DNA of 55,738 nt from contig CAYTDM010000014.1 in NCBI GenBank assembly GCA_964436635.1, positions 1-55,738 of the forward strand, read 5' to 3'. Each line of letters starts with the position of its first letter. Positions within the stretch are counted from its first letter, which is position 1. The position numbers were made by a program, and so were the translations under genes. Origin of the DNA: DASRQK01 sp964436635 (GTDB lineage Bacteria > Bacteroidota > Bacteroidia > Sphingobacteriales > Sphingobacteriaceae). The notes beneath the pieces were generated by a model that saw only the letters and a list, made by a program, of their open reading frames with translations, did not search any database and was not told the DNA's origin. Below, piece by piece: positions 36,369 to 43,583 of this stretch.

Positions 36369-37502
36369 TTATTTAGGAAGGATTTCGTAAACTAAAACGT
36401 TTGTGTATTTTCCTGATTTTGCATTTAAAAGTCGCTCATCATTTCCATTTGCACTGTAAATAATATCCATAAACATAGGAGTATTTTTCCCAGTTTGCGA
36501 ATACATGATTTGCTTTGCTTGTGTTGATACAGTCACATTTGGATAAGAAGCATTGGCTGGAGCTTGACTTCCTGCGACCAATTGCAATTTTAATATTTCA
36601 ACCGGTAATAGATCTCCTGTAGTATTGGTAAAATGATTGAAACGACTCTTTACTGTCACTTCAAATGCTGTATTTGATGTGACTTTCAACGCATCAGGAT
36701 AGGTGACACTGACCCCATTAATGTAACTCGCCAATGTATTAAATTCTAATGTCCCATCTTTTGCCATTCCAATGACTTCTATTCCGTATTGTGGGGAAGT
36801 GGGAGGAGTCCCAGTTAAGTTCTGAGGAATTTGAATACTATAAGTCACGTTGGTGGTGCCAATTTCAACTCCAGACCCGTTGTATAAGGTGTACGTAATT
36901 GGTACACTGTAAACTATGTGTTGATATTGGCTTCTATTTTTCATTTGATCTAAATAATCTCCACCTTCAATATGTATTTCAAATTTATACCGAAGCTGAA
37001 GGTAGCTTTCGTATTGGCTTTGCAAAAACAGTGGAGCATTCGAGTGAGGGATAATCGCAGCCTCAGTCGCGGTAGACAATGGGGTAGGAGTTAATGGTGC
37101 GCCAATTTGAAGTAGGGTAGGGCTGTCCCCATCATCACTATTCAATTGGATCTTAATTTTATTTTCAGGGAAGGGAACTCCCCCTATGTTTTGTGCGCCA
37201 CTATTTGGCAGGATTGCTCCATTTACTCTCGCTTTTATGGACCAATTAGGGATATTAATGTAATTGCCATTTAATTGGATGTGAAAGGTATGGCTGCTAT
37301 TTCCAGAACTATAACCAGCATAATCACTAACAGTATAATATCCTGAACTGTATACGTCAAACTTTACGTTTCCTCGCTGTTGTTGAGCACTCAAATGATT
37401 TGTATTTAACCATAGAAAGAACAGCAAGAACAAAGCTATTTCCTTTCTAACATGCGTCAAAATCAAATCTGTATTAATGCAAATTAAGGGTTTTACTTTC
37501 AT
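36369..37502 (-). CDS. Two-domain tip-adhesin-like fibre subunit
   Basis: 377 residues with a signal peptide (hydrophobic core about 22-32, cleavage near LSAQ40). Two beta domains follow. The first (about 44-215) has no recognised family and is a candidate receptor-binding domain. The second (about 230-377) matches the neighbouring pilin-like proteins: LKVTSNTAFEVTVKS corresponds to their LTVSSTGGFAVNVQ strand, and the C-terminal YTNVLVYEI to their last strand. That lectin-plus-pilin layout is the one used by tip adhesins of chaperone-usher pili. There is no type 9 secretion C-terminal signal. It lies between the chaperone (33 bp) and the usher-like gene (13 bp). Confidence 0.6.
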   Translation of the reverse strand: MKVKPLICINTDLILTHVRKEIALFLLFFLWLNTNHLSAQQQRGNVKFDVYSSGYYTVSDYAGYSSGNSSHTFHIQLNGNYINIPNWSIKARVNGAILPNSGAQNIGGVPFPENKIKIQLNSDDGDSPTLLQIGAPLTPTPLSTATEAAIIPHSNAPLFLQSQYESYLQLRYKFEIHIEGGDYLDQMKNRSQYQHIVYSVPITYTLYNGSGVEIGTTNVTYSIQIPQNLTGTPPTSPQYGIEVIGMAKDGTLEFNTLASYINGVSVTYPDALKVTSNTAFEVTVKSRFNHFTNTTGDLLPVEILKLQLVAGSQAPANASYPNVTVSTQAKQIMYSQTGKNTPMFMDIIYSANGNDERLLNAKSGKYTNVLVYEILPK

Positions 37503-37535
37503 GGGGTAGCTATTGAAAACGGTAATTATCCCTGT

Positions 37536-38345
37536 TTATTCATATTTAAACTCAAGTTCTGCGATTTTTACTGAAGAAGCATCTCCATAATTTACGATCG
37601 CTGTCGCAATGTAAGTCCCATTCGTCAACTCCTTTGGCAATGCGATCCTATGCTTTCTTTTATCTCCAGGCATCGTGAAGAATTCCATGGCATTTAGATT
37701 TGATTTTTCACCAGTACCTTGATTAAATAATTCTATAGTAATCACTCCATCTGCCCAAATTTTACCAATATTGTCAAAATGTAAATATAGATGACTTGCG
37801 GTAGAATCTTTATGAGCCGTAAAGTTCGTAATGTCGATTTCCGGAATTTGACGTATGGCAGGTCTTCTGTAAAGTTTAATGCCTGTTCTCACCGCAATTT
37901 GAATGTTGGCACCGTCTTTATCTACTCCGTCTCTTGGATTCAATTGAGTGACATACATCATGGCCGTTTGTACAGGTACTTCTCCATCAACTTGGCCAGC
38001 AGGAATGCTCATTGTCACATCTAATTCTTTCATTTCTCCTGGACCTAAAGTGAAAAAGGCTTCAGGTAGAGTAATCCAACTAATGCAAGACGTAGGAAAA
38101 GTGCCTGGAGCTGCAGTGATGTTTTCTCCAAACTCGCTGTATTTCCAGTCTTCAAAAGATACCCCTAATTCCAAAGTAAAATCTTTAGATGGGTTACTAA
38201 CGATGATTTTTTCTGTTTGGCTTTGGCCTGGATTTATTGAATAATACACCCTAGGTGGGCCAATGGTAATGCCAGTTTGCGCTACCGCAAAAGAACTTAT
38301 CACAGAAAAGCAAATTAGCATTAAAATATTTTTCAAGGTATTCAT
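37536..38345 (-). CDS. PapD-like periplasmic chaperone
   Basis: 269 residues. The signal peptide ends at FAVAQ (about 23). The mature protein has two Ig-like domains (about 24-150 and 165-269) with the features of pilus chaperones: an N-terminal IGPPRVYYSINPGQSQTEKIIVSN strand pair, WITLPEAFFTLGPGEMKELDV in the middle, and an AVRTGIKLYRRP stretch that closes domain 1, comparable to the conserved Arg-Pro of PapD-family domain linkers. It would cap pilin-like subunits in the periplasm and hand them to the usher-like protein. It is separated from the upstream major pilin gene by a terminator-like hairpin. The chaperone assignment is the strongest in this locus. Confidence 0.72.
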   Translation of the reverse strand: MNTLKNILMLICFSVISSFAVAQTGITIGPPRVYYSINPGQSQTEKIIVSNPSKDFTLELGVSFEDWKYSEFGENITAAPGTFPTSCISWITLPEAFFTLGPGEMKELDVTMSIPAGQVDGEVPVQTAMMYVTQLNPRDGVDKDGANIQIAVRTGIKLYRRPAIRQIPEIDITNFTAHKDSTASHLYLHFDNIGKIWADGVITIELFNQGTGEKSNLNAMEFFTMPGDKRKHRIALPKELTNGTYIATAIVNYGDASSVKIAELEFKYE

Positions 38346-38371
38346 AGGAAGTAAATTAACGAATTACTTAT

Positions 38372-38412
38372 AAAAAAACAAGCTGTACCCTTTAGTCAAA
38401 GGTACAGCTTTA
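38372..38412 (-). terminator. Terminator/attenuator between the major pilin and chaperone genes
   Basis: On the minus strand the arms 38410-38398 and 38393-38380 pair over 13 positions with one bulged base (core AAGCTGTACC), then seven T follow. It begins 30 bases after the pilin stop and 27 bases before the chaperone ATG. Partial read-through would give far more pilin than chaperone, tip and usher. Confidence 0.8.
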
Positions 38413-38439
38413 CATACAATATTTTCTAATTCTTTTGGA

Positions 38440-39003
38440 TTAGTTTACTGTAATTGTATAAGTTACTTGTACCTTATATTGTGTAGTTGGCGCAGAGTTA
38501 TCTACGTATCCACCTTCTGCTAATTGGAAGTTTTTAAAAACGTCTGTATTCGCAAAGTACTGAACGTTTACATCCTTGTTGAATTGTCCTTTAGTAGAAG
38601 AAACTACAGTTGCATTTTGTTCCAAAGTTACGTTGTCCGCGTATTGTGCATCAGTTAATGCTTTAGTTGCTGCAGTTGAAACAATTTTGATCGGGCTATT
38701 TGCATTGCCTAATGTTTTAGTTTCTCCATTAACCAATATTGTTCCAGCAGTAACGTTTTGAACGTTTACCGCAAAACCACCAGTTGAAGATACAGTTAAG
38801 TGACCTTCGATTACATCAGATGAAGATCCATTTTCGTAATCGTCTTGGTCAACGAAATCAATGTTTACTTCACTTTGGTTAATCGTTAAAGATTGGAATT
38901 TATGTAAGTTAATGTTTACAGTTACATTACCTGAAGTTTGAGCGTTTGCAACAAAAATGCTTGCGATAAATACTGCTGCAACGGTTAAGATCGATTTTTT
39001 CAT
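38440..39003 (-). CDS. Major pilin-like subunit
   Basis: 187 residues from ATG 39003 (an in-frame ATG at 39030 would precede the lysine-rich start MKKSIL and is less likely). A signal peptide ends at ANA/Q (21-22). The mature chain opens with an alternating segment, SGNVTVNINLHKFQSLTI (24-41), like the donor strand and first strand of alpha- and archaic-type pilins such as CfaB. It lacks cysteine. HLTVSSTGGFAVNVQ (68-82), STKGQFNKDVNVQYF (136-150) and the terminal YKVQVTYTITV are shared with the subunit encoded at 40172. First gene before the attenuator, so probably the most abundant product. No FimA/Mfa1 features and no lipobox. Confidence 0.65.
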   Translation of the reverse strand: MKKSILTVAAVFIASIFVANAQTSGNVTVNINLHKFQSLTINQSEVNIDFVDQDDYENGSSSDVIEGHLTVSSTGGFAVNVQNVTAGTILVNGETKTLGNANSPIKIVSTAATKALTDAQYADNVTLEQNATVVSSTKGQFNKDVNVQYFANTDVFKNFQLAEGGYVDNSAPTTQYKVQVTYTITVN

Positions 39004-39117
39004 AGTTTTAATTTTAAATTTTGTACCCAATTTATGTTTTTCTTTTTCGATGTTTTTAGAAATTTAATTCTTCTGCTTTCTTAAGTGACAGAATATTTAA
39101 AATTCTTTTTGATGGTA

Positions 39118-39125
39118 CAAAGGTA
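39118..39125 (-). promoter_or_regulatory. -7 promoter element of the major pilin gene
   Basis: The minus strand reads TACCTTTG, an exact TAnnTTTG match, giving a leader of about 110 bases. There is no clear -33 TTG, which fits a promoter that needs an activator; the 23-bp repeats lie 80-150 bases upstream. Confidence 0.5.
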
Positions 39126-39193
39126 TAAGCTATTCAGGCTTAAAAAATATTAAAAACTACCAAAAGCATATGCGTTTATGCATTTTGAAAAGT

Positions 39194-39275
39194 TTTGTAG
39201 CAATTCAACTACAAAGCTATTGCGTTCCTAACTACAAAGCTATTGCGTTCCTAACTACAAAGCTGTTGTGCACTT
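39194..39275. repeat. Three 23-bp direct repeats plus an inverted half, candidate regulator-binding array
   Basis: Units at 39207-39229 and 39230-39252 are identical, and 39253-39275 keeps the AACTACAAAGCT half. TTTGTAG at 39194-39200 is the inverse of CTACAAA at 39209-39215. The array overlaps the stop codon (39251-39253) of the AraC-type gene and lies upstream of the major pilin promoter. A 23-bp period, about two helical turns, suits AraC-family operators. Confidence 0.75.
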
Positions 39276-40147
39276 TGACTACTTTGAATGGATTGTTGCT
39301 TTTTTCTGAACTGTAATGGGGAAATTTTCTCGTGTTTTTTGAAAAATGCACTAAAATTGTGCTCTTCAGAAAAGCCTAAATGTTGACTAATTTCACGTAT
39401 ACTATCTGTTTGATACGTTAATTTCCATCGAGCGATTTCCATAAGTTTGTTTGAAATAACATCTTTCGCAGTTTGACCTAAAGTTTTTTTAGTGGAATAA
39501 CTTAATTGACGTTCAGATATGCCAAGTTTATCCGCATAATATTTTACACTGTTTTGCTCGGAGTACACTTCGTTTAATTCCTGTAGGAATTCCAGGGTGG
39601 TCGCTTGGTCTTTGTCAATCCTAAAATCTCTGGCAGCACTTTTTTTAGAATTAACAGTGCCCATAATTAAAATCTGCTCAATGATGTTGTGTGCCAAATC
39701 ATTTCCAATCGCTTCTTTTTTGCTTATTTTTTTCGCTTCATATAGCAGATTGGTCAAAGTTTGGTAATAATGCAAACGTTCCTGAGGAGGAGTAAGAATT
39801 GGAATTTGATTTAAAATGCTGAATAAAGGACTGTTTAATAAAAAGTGGACATCTTTGGCCGTTCGATTGTAAAACAAAGAGCTAAAAATTAACACTTCTG
39901 TCTCATCAAATGGAATACTTGAAAATCGACTTTCCCTAAAAGGACTAATAAATAACGCTGAATATGGTGGAATATTGATTTGTTTTCCATTCAAAAAGTG
40001 AATGGCCCCAAACTGACCTGAGAATAGGATGATGTAATACTGACTTCGATTATCTTGGATGACACTTTCCCACTGAGCTTTGTTTACTTTCCCCGTGACA
40101 AGATCTTTGTGATTTAGAATGTCAAAATGAATGACAGTACTTTTCAT
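39251..40147 (-). CDS. AraC family transcriptional regulator of the fibre locus
   Basis: 298 residues. The N-terminal half (about 1-170) is a cupin-like sensing domain without recognised ligand. The C-terminal half (about 195-288) is the AraC two-helix-turn-helix domain: KYYADKLGISERQLSYSTKK and SIREISQHLGFSEEHNFS, then FFKKHEKISPLQFRKK. It lies 24 bp after the second pilin-like gene and directly upstream of the major pilin promoter, so control of this locus is likely. The last codons and stop fall in a 23-bp tandem repeat that may be its own operator. The final dozen residues (a Ser/Gln-rich tail) are probably not conserved. Confidence 0.88.
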   Translation of the reverse strand: MKSTVIHFDILNHKDLVTGKVNKAQWESVIQDNRSQYYIILFSGQFGAIHFLNGKQINIPPYSALFISPFRESRFSSIPFDETEVLIFSSLFYNRTAKDVHFLLNSPLFSILNQIPILTPPQERLHYYQTLTNLLYEAKKISKKEAIGNDLAHNIIEQILIMGTVNSKKSAARDFRIDKDQATTLEFLQELNEVYSEQNSVKYYADKLGISERQLSYSTKKTLGQTAKDVISNKLMEIARWKLTYQTDSIREISQHLGFSEEHNFSAFFKKHEKISPLQFRKKQQSIQSSQSAQQLCS

Positions 40148-40171
40148 TTTCCCCCTCCCAACTTCTCTTTG

Positions 40172-40720
40172 CTATTTAACTTCTATAGTATAAACTAGAT
40201 TTGTTTGTTTTATGGTAAGTTCTTTTGATGCATCGATCAAATTCAAAAATGCATCGCCTCCCATGCCGTGGTATTCAATATCGAAACTTATTCCGAAATC
40301 TCCTTTGTCGCTTGAGATAATGCTTTGTTTGCTCTGCTGAATATATACTGAATTCAATTGAATACCGCCACTGCCACCATTCGGATTATTTGCTCGAACC
40401 ATTAATGCATTATGGACCTCGGCTTGTTGATTTTCGTGAATATAGGACAACGGTTGGTCCGAAGAAACAAACACCTCGTATGCACCAGTACTAAATATTG
40501 TGAGGTGATTTTCCTGCAAAGAATTCACTCCGTCTTCATAATCATCCGGTTGTTTATAATCTAAATGAACCTCAGACTGAATTGGATTTACTTTAATGAT
40601 TTGAACCCGATGCAAATTAATATTTACCATGACCCTGCCACTTTCTTGAGCGTTTACTGACATAAACGCGCAAAAAAATAAAACAATGAGGTATGTAATC
40701 CTTTGGGTCATATCTTTCAT
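40172..40720 (-). CDS. Second (minor) pilin-like subunit
   Basis: 182 residues with a signal peptide ending at SVNAQ (25). The mature start, SGRVMVNINLHRVQIIKV, parallels the major pilin donor-strand region, including an identical VNINLH. Further shared segments are PDDYEDG (QDDYENG in the other), HLTIFSTGAYEVFVS and SDKGDFGISFDIEY, and the last strand NLVYTIEV. So it is a paralogue of the subunit at 38440, probably an anchor, adaptor or minor subunit. It is the first gene of a likely operon with the AraC-type regulator. Confidence 0.62.
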   Translation of the reverse strand: MKDMTQRITYLIVLFFCAFMSVNAQESGRVMVNINLHRVQIIKVNPIQSEVHLDYKQPDDYEDGVNSLQENHLTIFSTGAYEVFVSSDQPLSYIHENQQAEVHNALMVRANNPNGGSGGIQLNSVYIQQSKQSIISSDKGDFGISFDIEYHGMGGDAFLNLIDASKELTIKQTNLVYTIEVK

Positions 40721-40757
40721 TTTCTTTTTGCAATTTACTGTTAATTAATTCAACCTA

Positions 40758-40765
40758 CAAATATA
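40758..40765 (-). promoter_or_regulatory. -7 promoter element of the minor pilin-araC operon
   Basis: The minus strand reads TATATTTG, an exact TAnnTTTG match, 37 bases before the ATG at 40720. It is divergent from the queD element 17 bases away. Confidence 0.45.
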
Positions 40766-40782
40766 TTGCGCAGGATTTTCGT

Positions 40783-40790
40783 TACATTTG
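40783..40790 (+). promoter_or_regulatory. -7 promoter element of the queD-family gene
   Basis: TACATTTG matches TAnnTTTG and ends 23 bases before the ATG at 40814. Confidence 0.45.
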
Positions 40791-40813
40791 CATGATTTAA
40801 ATCACATTTAGAA

Positions 40814-41278
40814 ATGAGCAATAACATTGTGGAAAAGGTTCGCGTTACAAAAGAGTTTGTGTTTGATATGGGGCATGCCTTGTTTGGCTATGATGGTCCA
40901 TGTAAAGATATTCATGGCCACACCTATCATTTGTCTGTCACAGTATTGGGTGTGCCTGTTTTTGATCCGCGAGGCGCAAAAGATGGAATGGTCGTAGATT
41001 TTAATGTCATTAAGGCTATAGTGAATGATCGCATCATTGCTCAATTTGATCACGCATTGGTTTTAAATCAAATTATTCCAGAAGAAAATAAGACAGCAAT
41101 CGAACAGGTAACAAGTAAAATCGTGTATTTAAATGTTCAGCCTTCTTGTGAAAACTTGCTATTGCATTTTAAAAATCTAATCATTCAAGAATTTCAAGAA
41201 ATTGGATTAGAATTACATTCTATGAAGCTTTATGAAACTCCGACTTCCTATGCTGAATGGTGTAAATCTGATAATTAA
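40814..41278 (+). CDS. queD: 6-carboxytetrahydropterin synthase / 6-pyruvoyltetrahydropterin synthase family
   Basis: Tunnelling-fold pterin enzyme, probably QueD of the queuosine (7-deazaguanine) pathway. 154 residues, slightly long for the family. The zinc ligands His21, His34 and His36 (HGHTY), catalytic Cys30, the FDHALVLN motif with His80 and the substrate-binding Glu141 in YETPTSYAEW are present. No other queuosine gene is adjacent, so a pterin-only role cannot be excluded. It is divergent from the fibre locus and ends in a hairpin terminator. Confidence 0.88.
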   Translation: MSNNIVEKVRVTKEFVFDMGHALFGYDGPCKDIHGHTYHLSVTVLGVPVFDPRGAKDGMVVDFNVIKAIVNDRIIAQFDHALVLNQIIPEENKTAIEQVTSKIVYLNVQPSCENLLLHFKNLIIQEFQEIGLELHSMKLYETPTSYAEWCKSDN

Positions 41279-41287
41279 TTAAAATAA

Positions 41288-41328
41288 AAAACGGAGCCCC
41301 GCAACTTTCGAATTGGAGACTCCGTTTT
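41288..41328 (+). terminator. Intrinsic terminator of the queD-family gene
   Basis: AAAACGGAG (41288-41296) pairs with CTCCGTTTT (41320-41328), with a 23-base loop that may pair further. It starts 9 bases after the stop codon. Confidence 0.8.
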
Positions 41329-41985
41329 ACCTTTTATGATAACCATAGCTACCATAGAAGTTCAAATAACATTTCTACTTAACATTTTTCAATTTATCCT
41401 TTTGAAAGGAAAAACTATTGGACCATTGTAAATGATTAATTTACGTCCATTATCCAAAACTTGAACCTTCCTCTTAAGGATGAGAACCAGTCTGGATATG
41501 ACAACCAAAGATGCATTGTTTTTGAAGCCGTAGCCTCATTCAATTTACATAAACTTCTTCGCTCATCCCGTAGGTCGAGCAATTATTTTGTATGCCTATC
41601 TTTTTTACTTCCAAGTCACGCCTCGATCTTAAATTCCGGCGGAACCTTAGTTGGATAGTGGTTGTTTAAAATGTCAGAGAACTTGTTGTTATTTGTTAAG
41701 ACTAATATCCAACATAAATAATTGATTGTCAAGTTTTTCTTTTCAACAAAGTTTTCCACATTATTAAAATTTGTAAAACTTTAAAAATAGGGGGTTTTAG
41801 CCTGTATGCTAAGATTAATGTGGTTGATAATAAGGTTATTAACATTTCAACATTGTCCTTTTTAAACATTTATACTCATTTCAATATGGGGAACTTCGGA
41901 TAAATTCTTCCTAAAATTGATAAGTTTGAGAAAATTCAGTTGATGCTTAGGTGTTTATAAAAATAAAAATAGTGTATTTTTAACC
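41329..41985. other. 650-bp stretch without a convincing gene
   Basis: Between the queD terminator and phoH. A central part (about 41460-41660) is less AT-rich than its surroundings. On the minus strand one frame reads like a decayed coding sequence (VPPEFKIEA, stop, then RDERRSLCKLNEATASKTMH), with two stops and no usable start; family not recognised. The 41690-41985 part is very AT-rich. A boxA-like GTTCTCTGA lies on the minus strand at 41674-41682. No tRNA or clear RNA hairpin found. Confidence 0.35.
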
Positions 41986-43365
41986 ATGCAAAATTTGAAC
42001 TTAACCATGCAAAAATCGAACAATAAAGAGGTTCAAGGTTCTTCTAAAATATTTGTGCTGGATACTTCCGTAATTCTGTACGATCACAATGCCATTCATA
42101 ACTTTGAAGAACACGATGTGGCCATTCCTTTACAAGTGTTAGAGGAATTAGATAATATGAAAACAGGCAACGAAACGAGGAATTTTGAGGCGAGAAGTTT
42201 TATAAGAATCATGGATGAACGTTCAAGAAATCAATTGATGAATGAATGGTTGCCTATCAATAAAACCACAAAAGGTCGATTCAAAGTGGTCATGTCGAAT
42301 GTTCCGCTTCAACACAATGCAGTCGAATTATTCGCATCGGATAAATTTGATCACCATATCATTAATGCTGCCTTATCCTTAATGGAGGAATATCCCGATA
42401 GAAAGGTCGTACTGGTTTCAAAAGACATATGTCTACGCTTAAAAGCTCAGTCATTAAACCTGTATGCGGAAGATTACCAAACTGGAAAAATTACAAATTT
42501 GGGCGAATTATATATGGGCCATTCCATGTGTGAACAAGTCCCAGAAAATTTATTTAAACGTTTACTCCATGGTAAAACCGTCCCATTGGCCGAAAGCGAA
42601 TTTGAAGTAAAATCTCCACAAGCTAACCATTATTATTTGTTTAAAAATGCTTCCACTTCGATTACGGCCTTTTATTCAGGGGGAGAGCGCTGTTTTCATC
42701 CCATTACCATTGATCACGTATTTGGCATACAACCGAAAAACCCAGAGCAACTTTTTGCCCTTCACGCCCTTTTAAACCCCGAAATTAAATTAGTCAGTAT
42801 TCAAGGAAATGCGGGAACCGGTAAAACCTTGTTAGCCTTAGCGAGTGCCTTAGAGCAAAGGAAGAATTATCGCCAAATTTATATTACCAGACCGATTATT
42901 CCTTTAAGTAATCGGGAAATAGGATTTTTGCCCGGTGATGCAAAATCAAAAACAGACCCATTTCTTTCTCCTATTTGGGATAATCTAAGGTTTATAAAAG
43001 AACAATGGGCTGCAGAACCTTCCGTCGTTCAAAAAATCGACGAATTAGTAGAGAATGAAAAAATAGCCATCACCCCCTTAGCGTTTATTCGGGGAAGGAC
43101 CCTTAGTAAGATATTTTTCATCGTGGACGAGGCTCAGAATTTGACCCCACATGAAATTAAAACGATCATTTCCAGGGCTGGAGAACACACGAAAATAGTC
43201 TTTACCGGTGATATTTATCAAATCGATACCCCGTATTTAGATGCAGAAAGCAATGGCCTGTCTTACCTAATCGAACAGTTAAAACACCACGCATTGGCTG
43301 CTCACATCACCCTGCAAAAAGGGGAGCGCAGTGAACTCGCGAATTTAGCCAATACCTTATTGTGA
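41986..43365 (+). CDS. PIN domain plus PhoH ATPase (YlaK type)
   Basis: A 459-residue fusion of a PIN nuclease domain (about 20-165, starting IFVLDTSVILYD, with the acidic residues of the active site) and a PhoH P-loop ATPase domain. Walker A is GNAGTGKT (274-281), Walker B FFIVDEAQN (about 378-386). PIN-PhoH proteins are linked to RNA unwinding and cleavage. The start at 41986 is the first in-frame ATG; a second, at 42007, is just as plausible. No nearby gene explains a specific pathway, and a tRNA-Ala follows 49 bp later. Confidence 0.92.
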   Translation: MQNLNLTMQKSNNKEVQGSSKIFVLDTSVILYDHNAIHNFEEHDVAIPLQVLEELDNMKTGNETRNFEARSFIRIMDERSRNQLMNEWLPINKTTKGRFKVVMSNVPLQHNAVELFASDKFDHHIINAALSLMEEYPDRKVVLVSKDICLRLKAQSLNLYAEDYQTGKITNLGELYMGHSMCEQVPENLFKRLLHGKTVPLAESEFEVKSPQANHYYLFKNASTSITAFYSGGERCFHPITIDHVFGIQPKNPEQLFALHALLNPEIKLVSIQGNAGTGKTLLALASALEQRKNYRQIYITRPIIPLSNREIGFLPGDAKSKTDPFLSPIWDNLRFIKEQWAAEPSVVQKIDELVENEKIAITPLAFIRGRTLSKIFFIVDEAQNLTPHEIKTIISRAGEHTKIVFTGDIYQIDTPYLDAESNGLSYLIEQLKHHALAAHITLQKGERSELANLANTLL

Positions 43366-43372
43366 CGAGCTA

Positions 43373-43403
43373 TTGCTTTTACGCCGATCAATTTCTATAT
43401 TTG
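43373..43403 (+). promoter_or_regulatory. Promoter of tRNA-Ala
   Basis: TTG (43373-43375) and TATATTTG (43396-43403) form a -33/-7 pair with 20 bases between, ending 11 bases before the first tRNA base. Confidence 0.65.
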
Positions 43404-43414
43404 CTCGCGCAATT

Positions 43415-43488
43415 GGGGGTTTAGCTCAGCTGGCTAGAGCGCTTGCCTGGCAGGCAAGAGGTCACCGGTTCGACTCCGGTAATCTCCA
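43415..43488 (+). tRNA. tRNA-Ala (anticodon GGC)
   Basis: A 74-base cloverleaf. The anticodon stem CTTGC/GCAAG holds the loop CTGGCAG with anticodon GGC (reads GCC). The acceptor stem contains the G3-U70 pair, the alanine identity mark. The D arm (TTAGCTCAGCTGGCTAGAGC) and T arm (CCGGTTCGACTCCGG) are standard. CCA is not fully encoded after A73. Confidence 0.96.
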
Positions 43489-43496
43489 CAATTTTG

Positions 43497-43524
43497 AAAA
43501 CCCAACATTCGTTGGGTTTTTTTG
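43497..43524 (+). terminator. Intrinsic terminator of tRNA-Ala
   Basis: AAAACCCAAC (43497-43506) pairs perfectly with GTTGGGTTTT (43511-43520) over a 4-base loop, followed by more T, directly after the tRNA. Confidence 0.9.
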
Positions 43525-43568
43525 TTTTTAGACCCTATGTGTTCACTACGAATAACAAGCAGAATTTC

Positions 43569-43576
43569 TATTTTTG
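43569..43576 (+). promoter_or_regulatory. -7 promoter element of the arginase-family gene
   Basis: TATTTTTG matches TAnnTTTG and ends 7 bases before the ATG at 43584, so a leaderless transcript is likely if it is used. It follows the tRNA terminator, so the gene needs a promoter here. Confidence 0.45.
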
Positions 43577-43583
43577 TAAGCAT

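Noticed and set aside
36369..37502. Tip-like protein as a type 9 secretion substrate
   Set aside because: The C terminus ends in a pilin-like strand and lacks the conserved T9SS C-terminal domain pattern.
39207..39275. Possible CRISPR array
   Set aside because: The 23-bp copies are directly adjacent with no spacers, only three in number, and no cas gene is present.
41461..41658. 65-codon frame in the 41329-41985 gap
   Set aside because: It needs a TTG start and has no motif or neighbour that supports it.
41671..41682. rRNA operon remnant suggested by a boxA-like sequence
   Set aside because: No 16S, 23S or 5S rRNA sequence is nearby and boxA is too short to stand alone.
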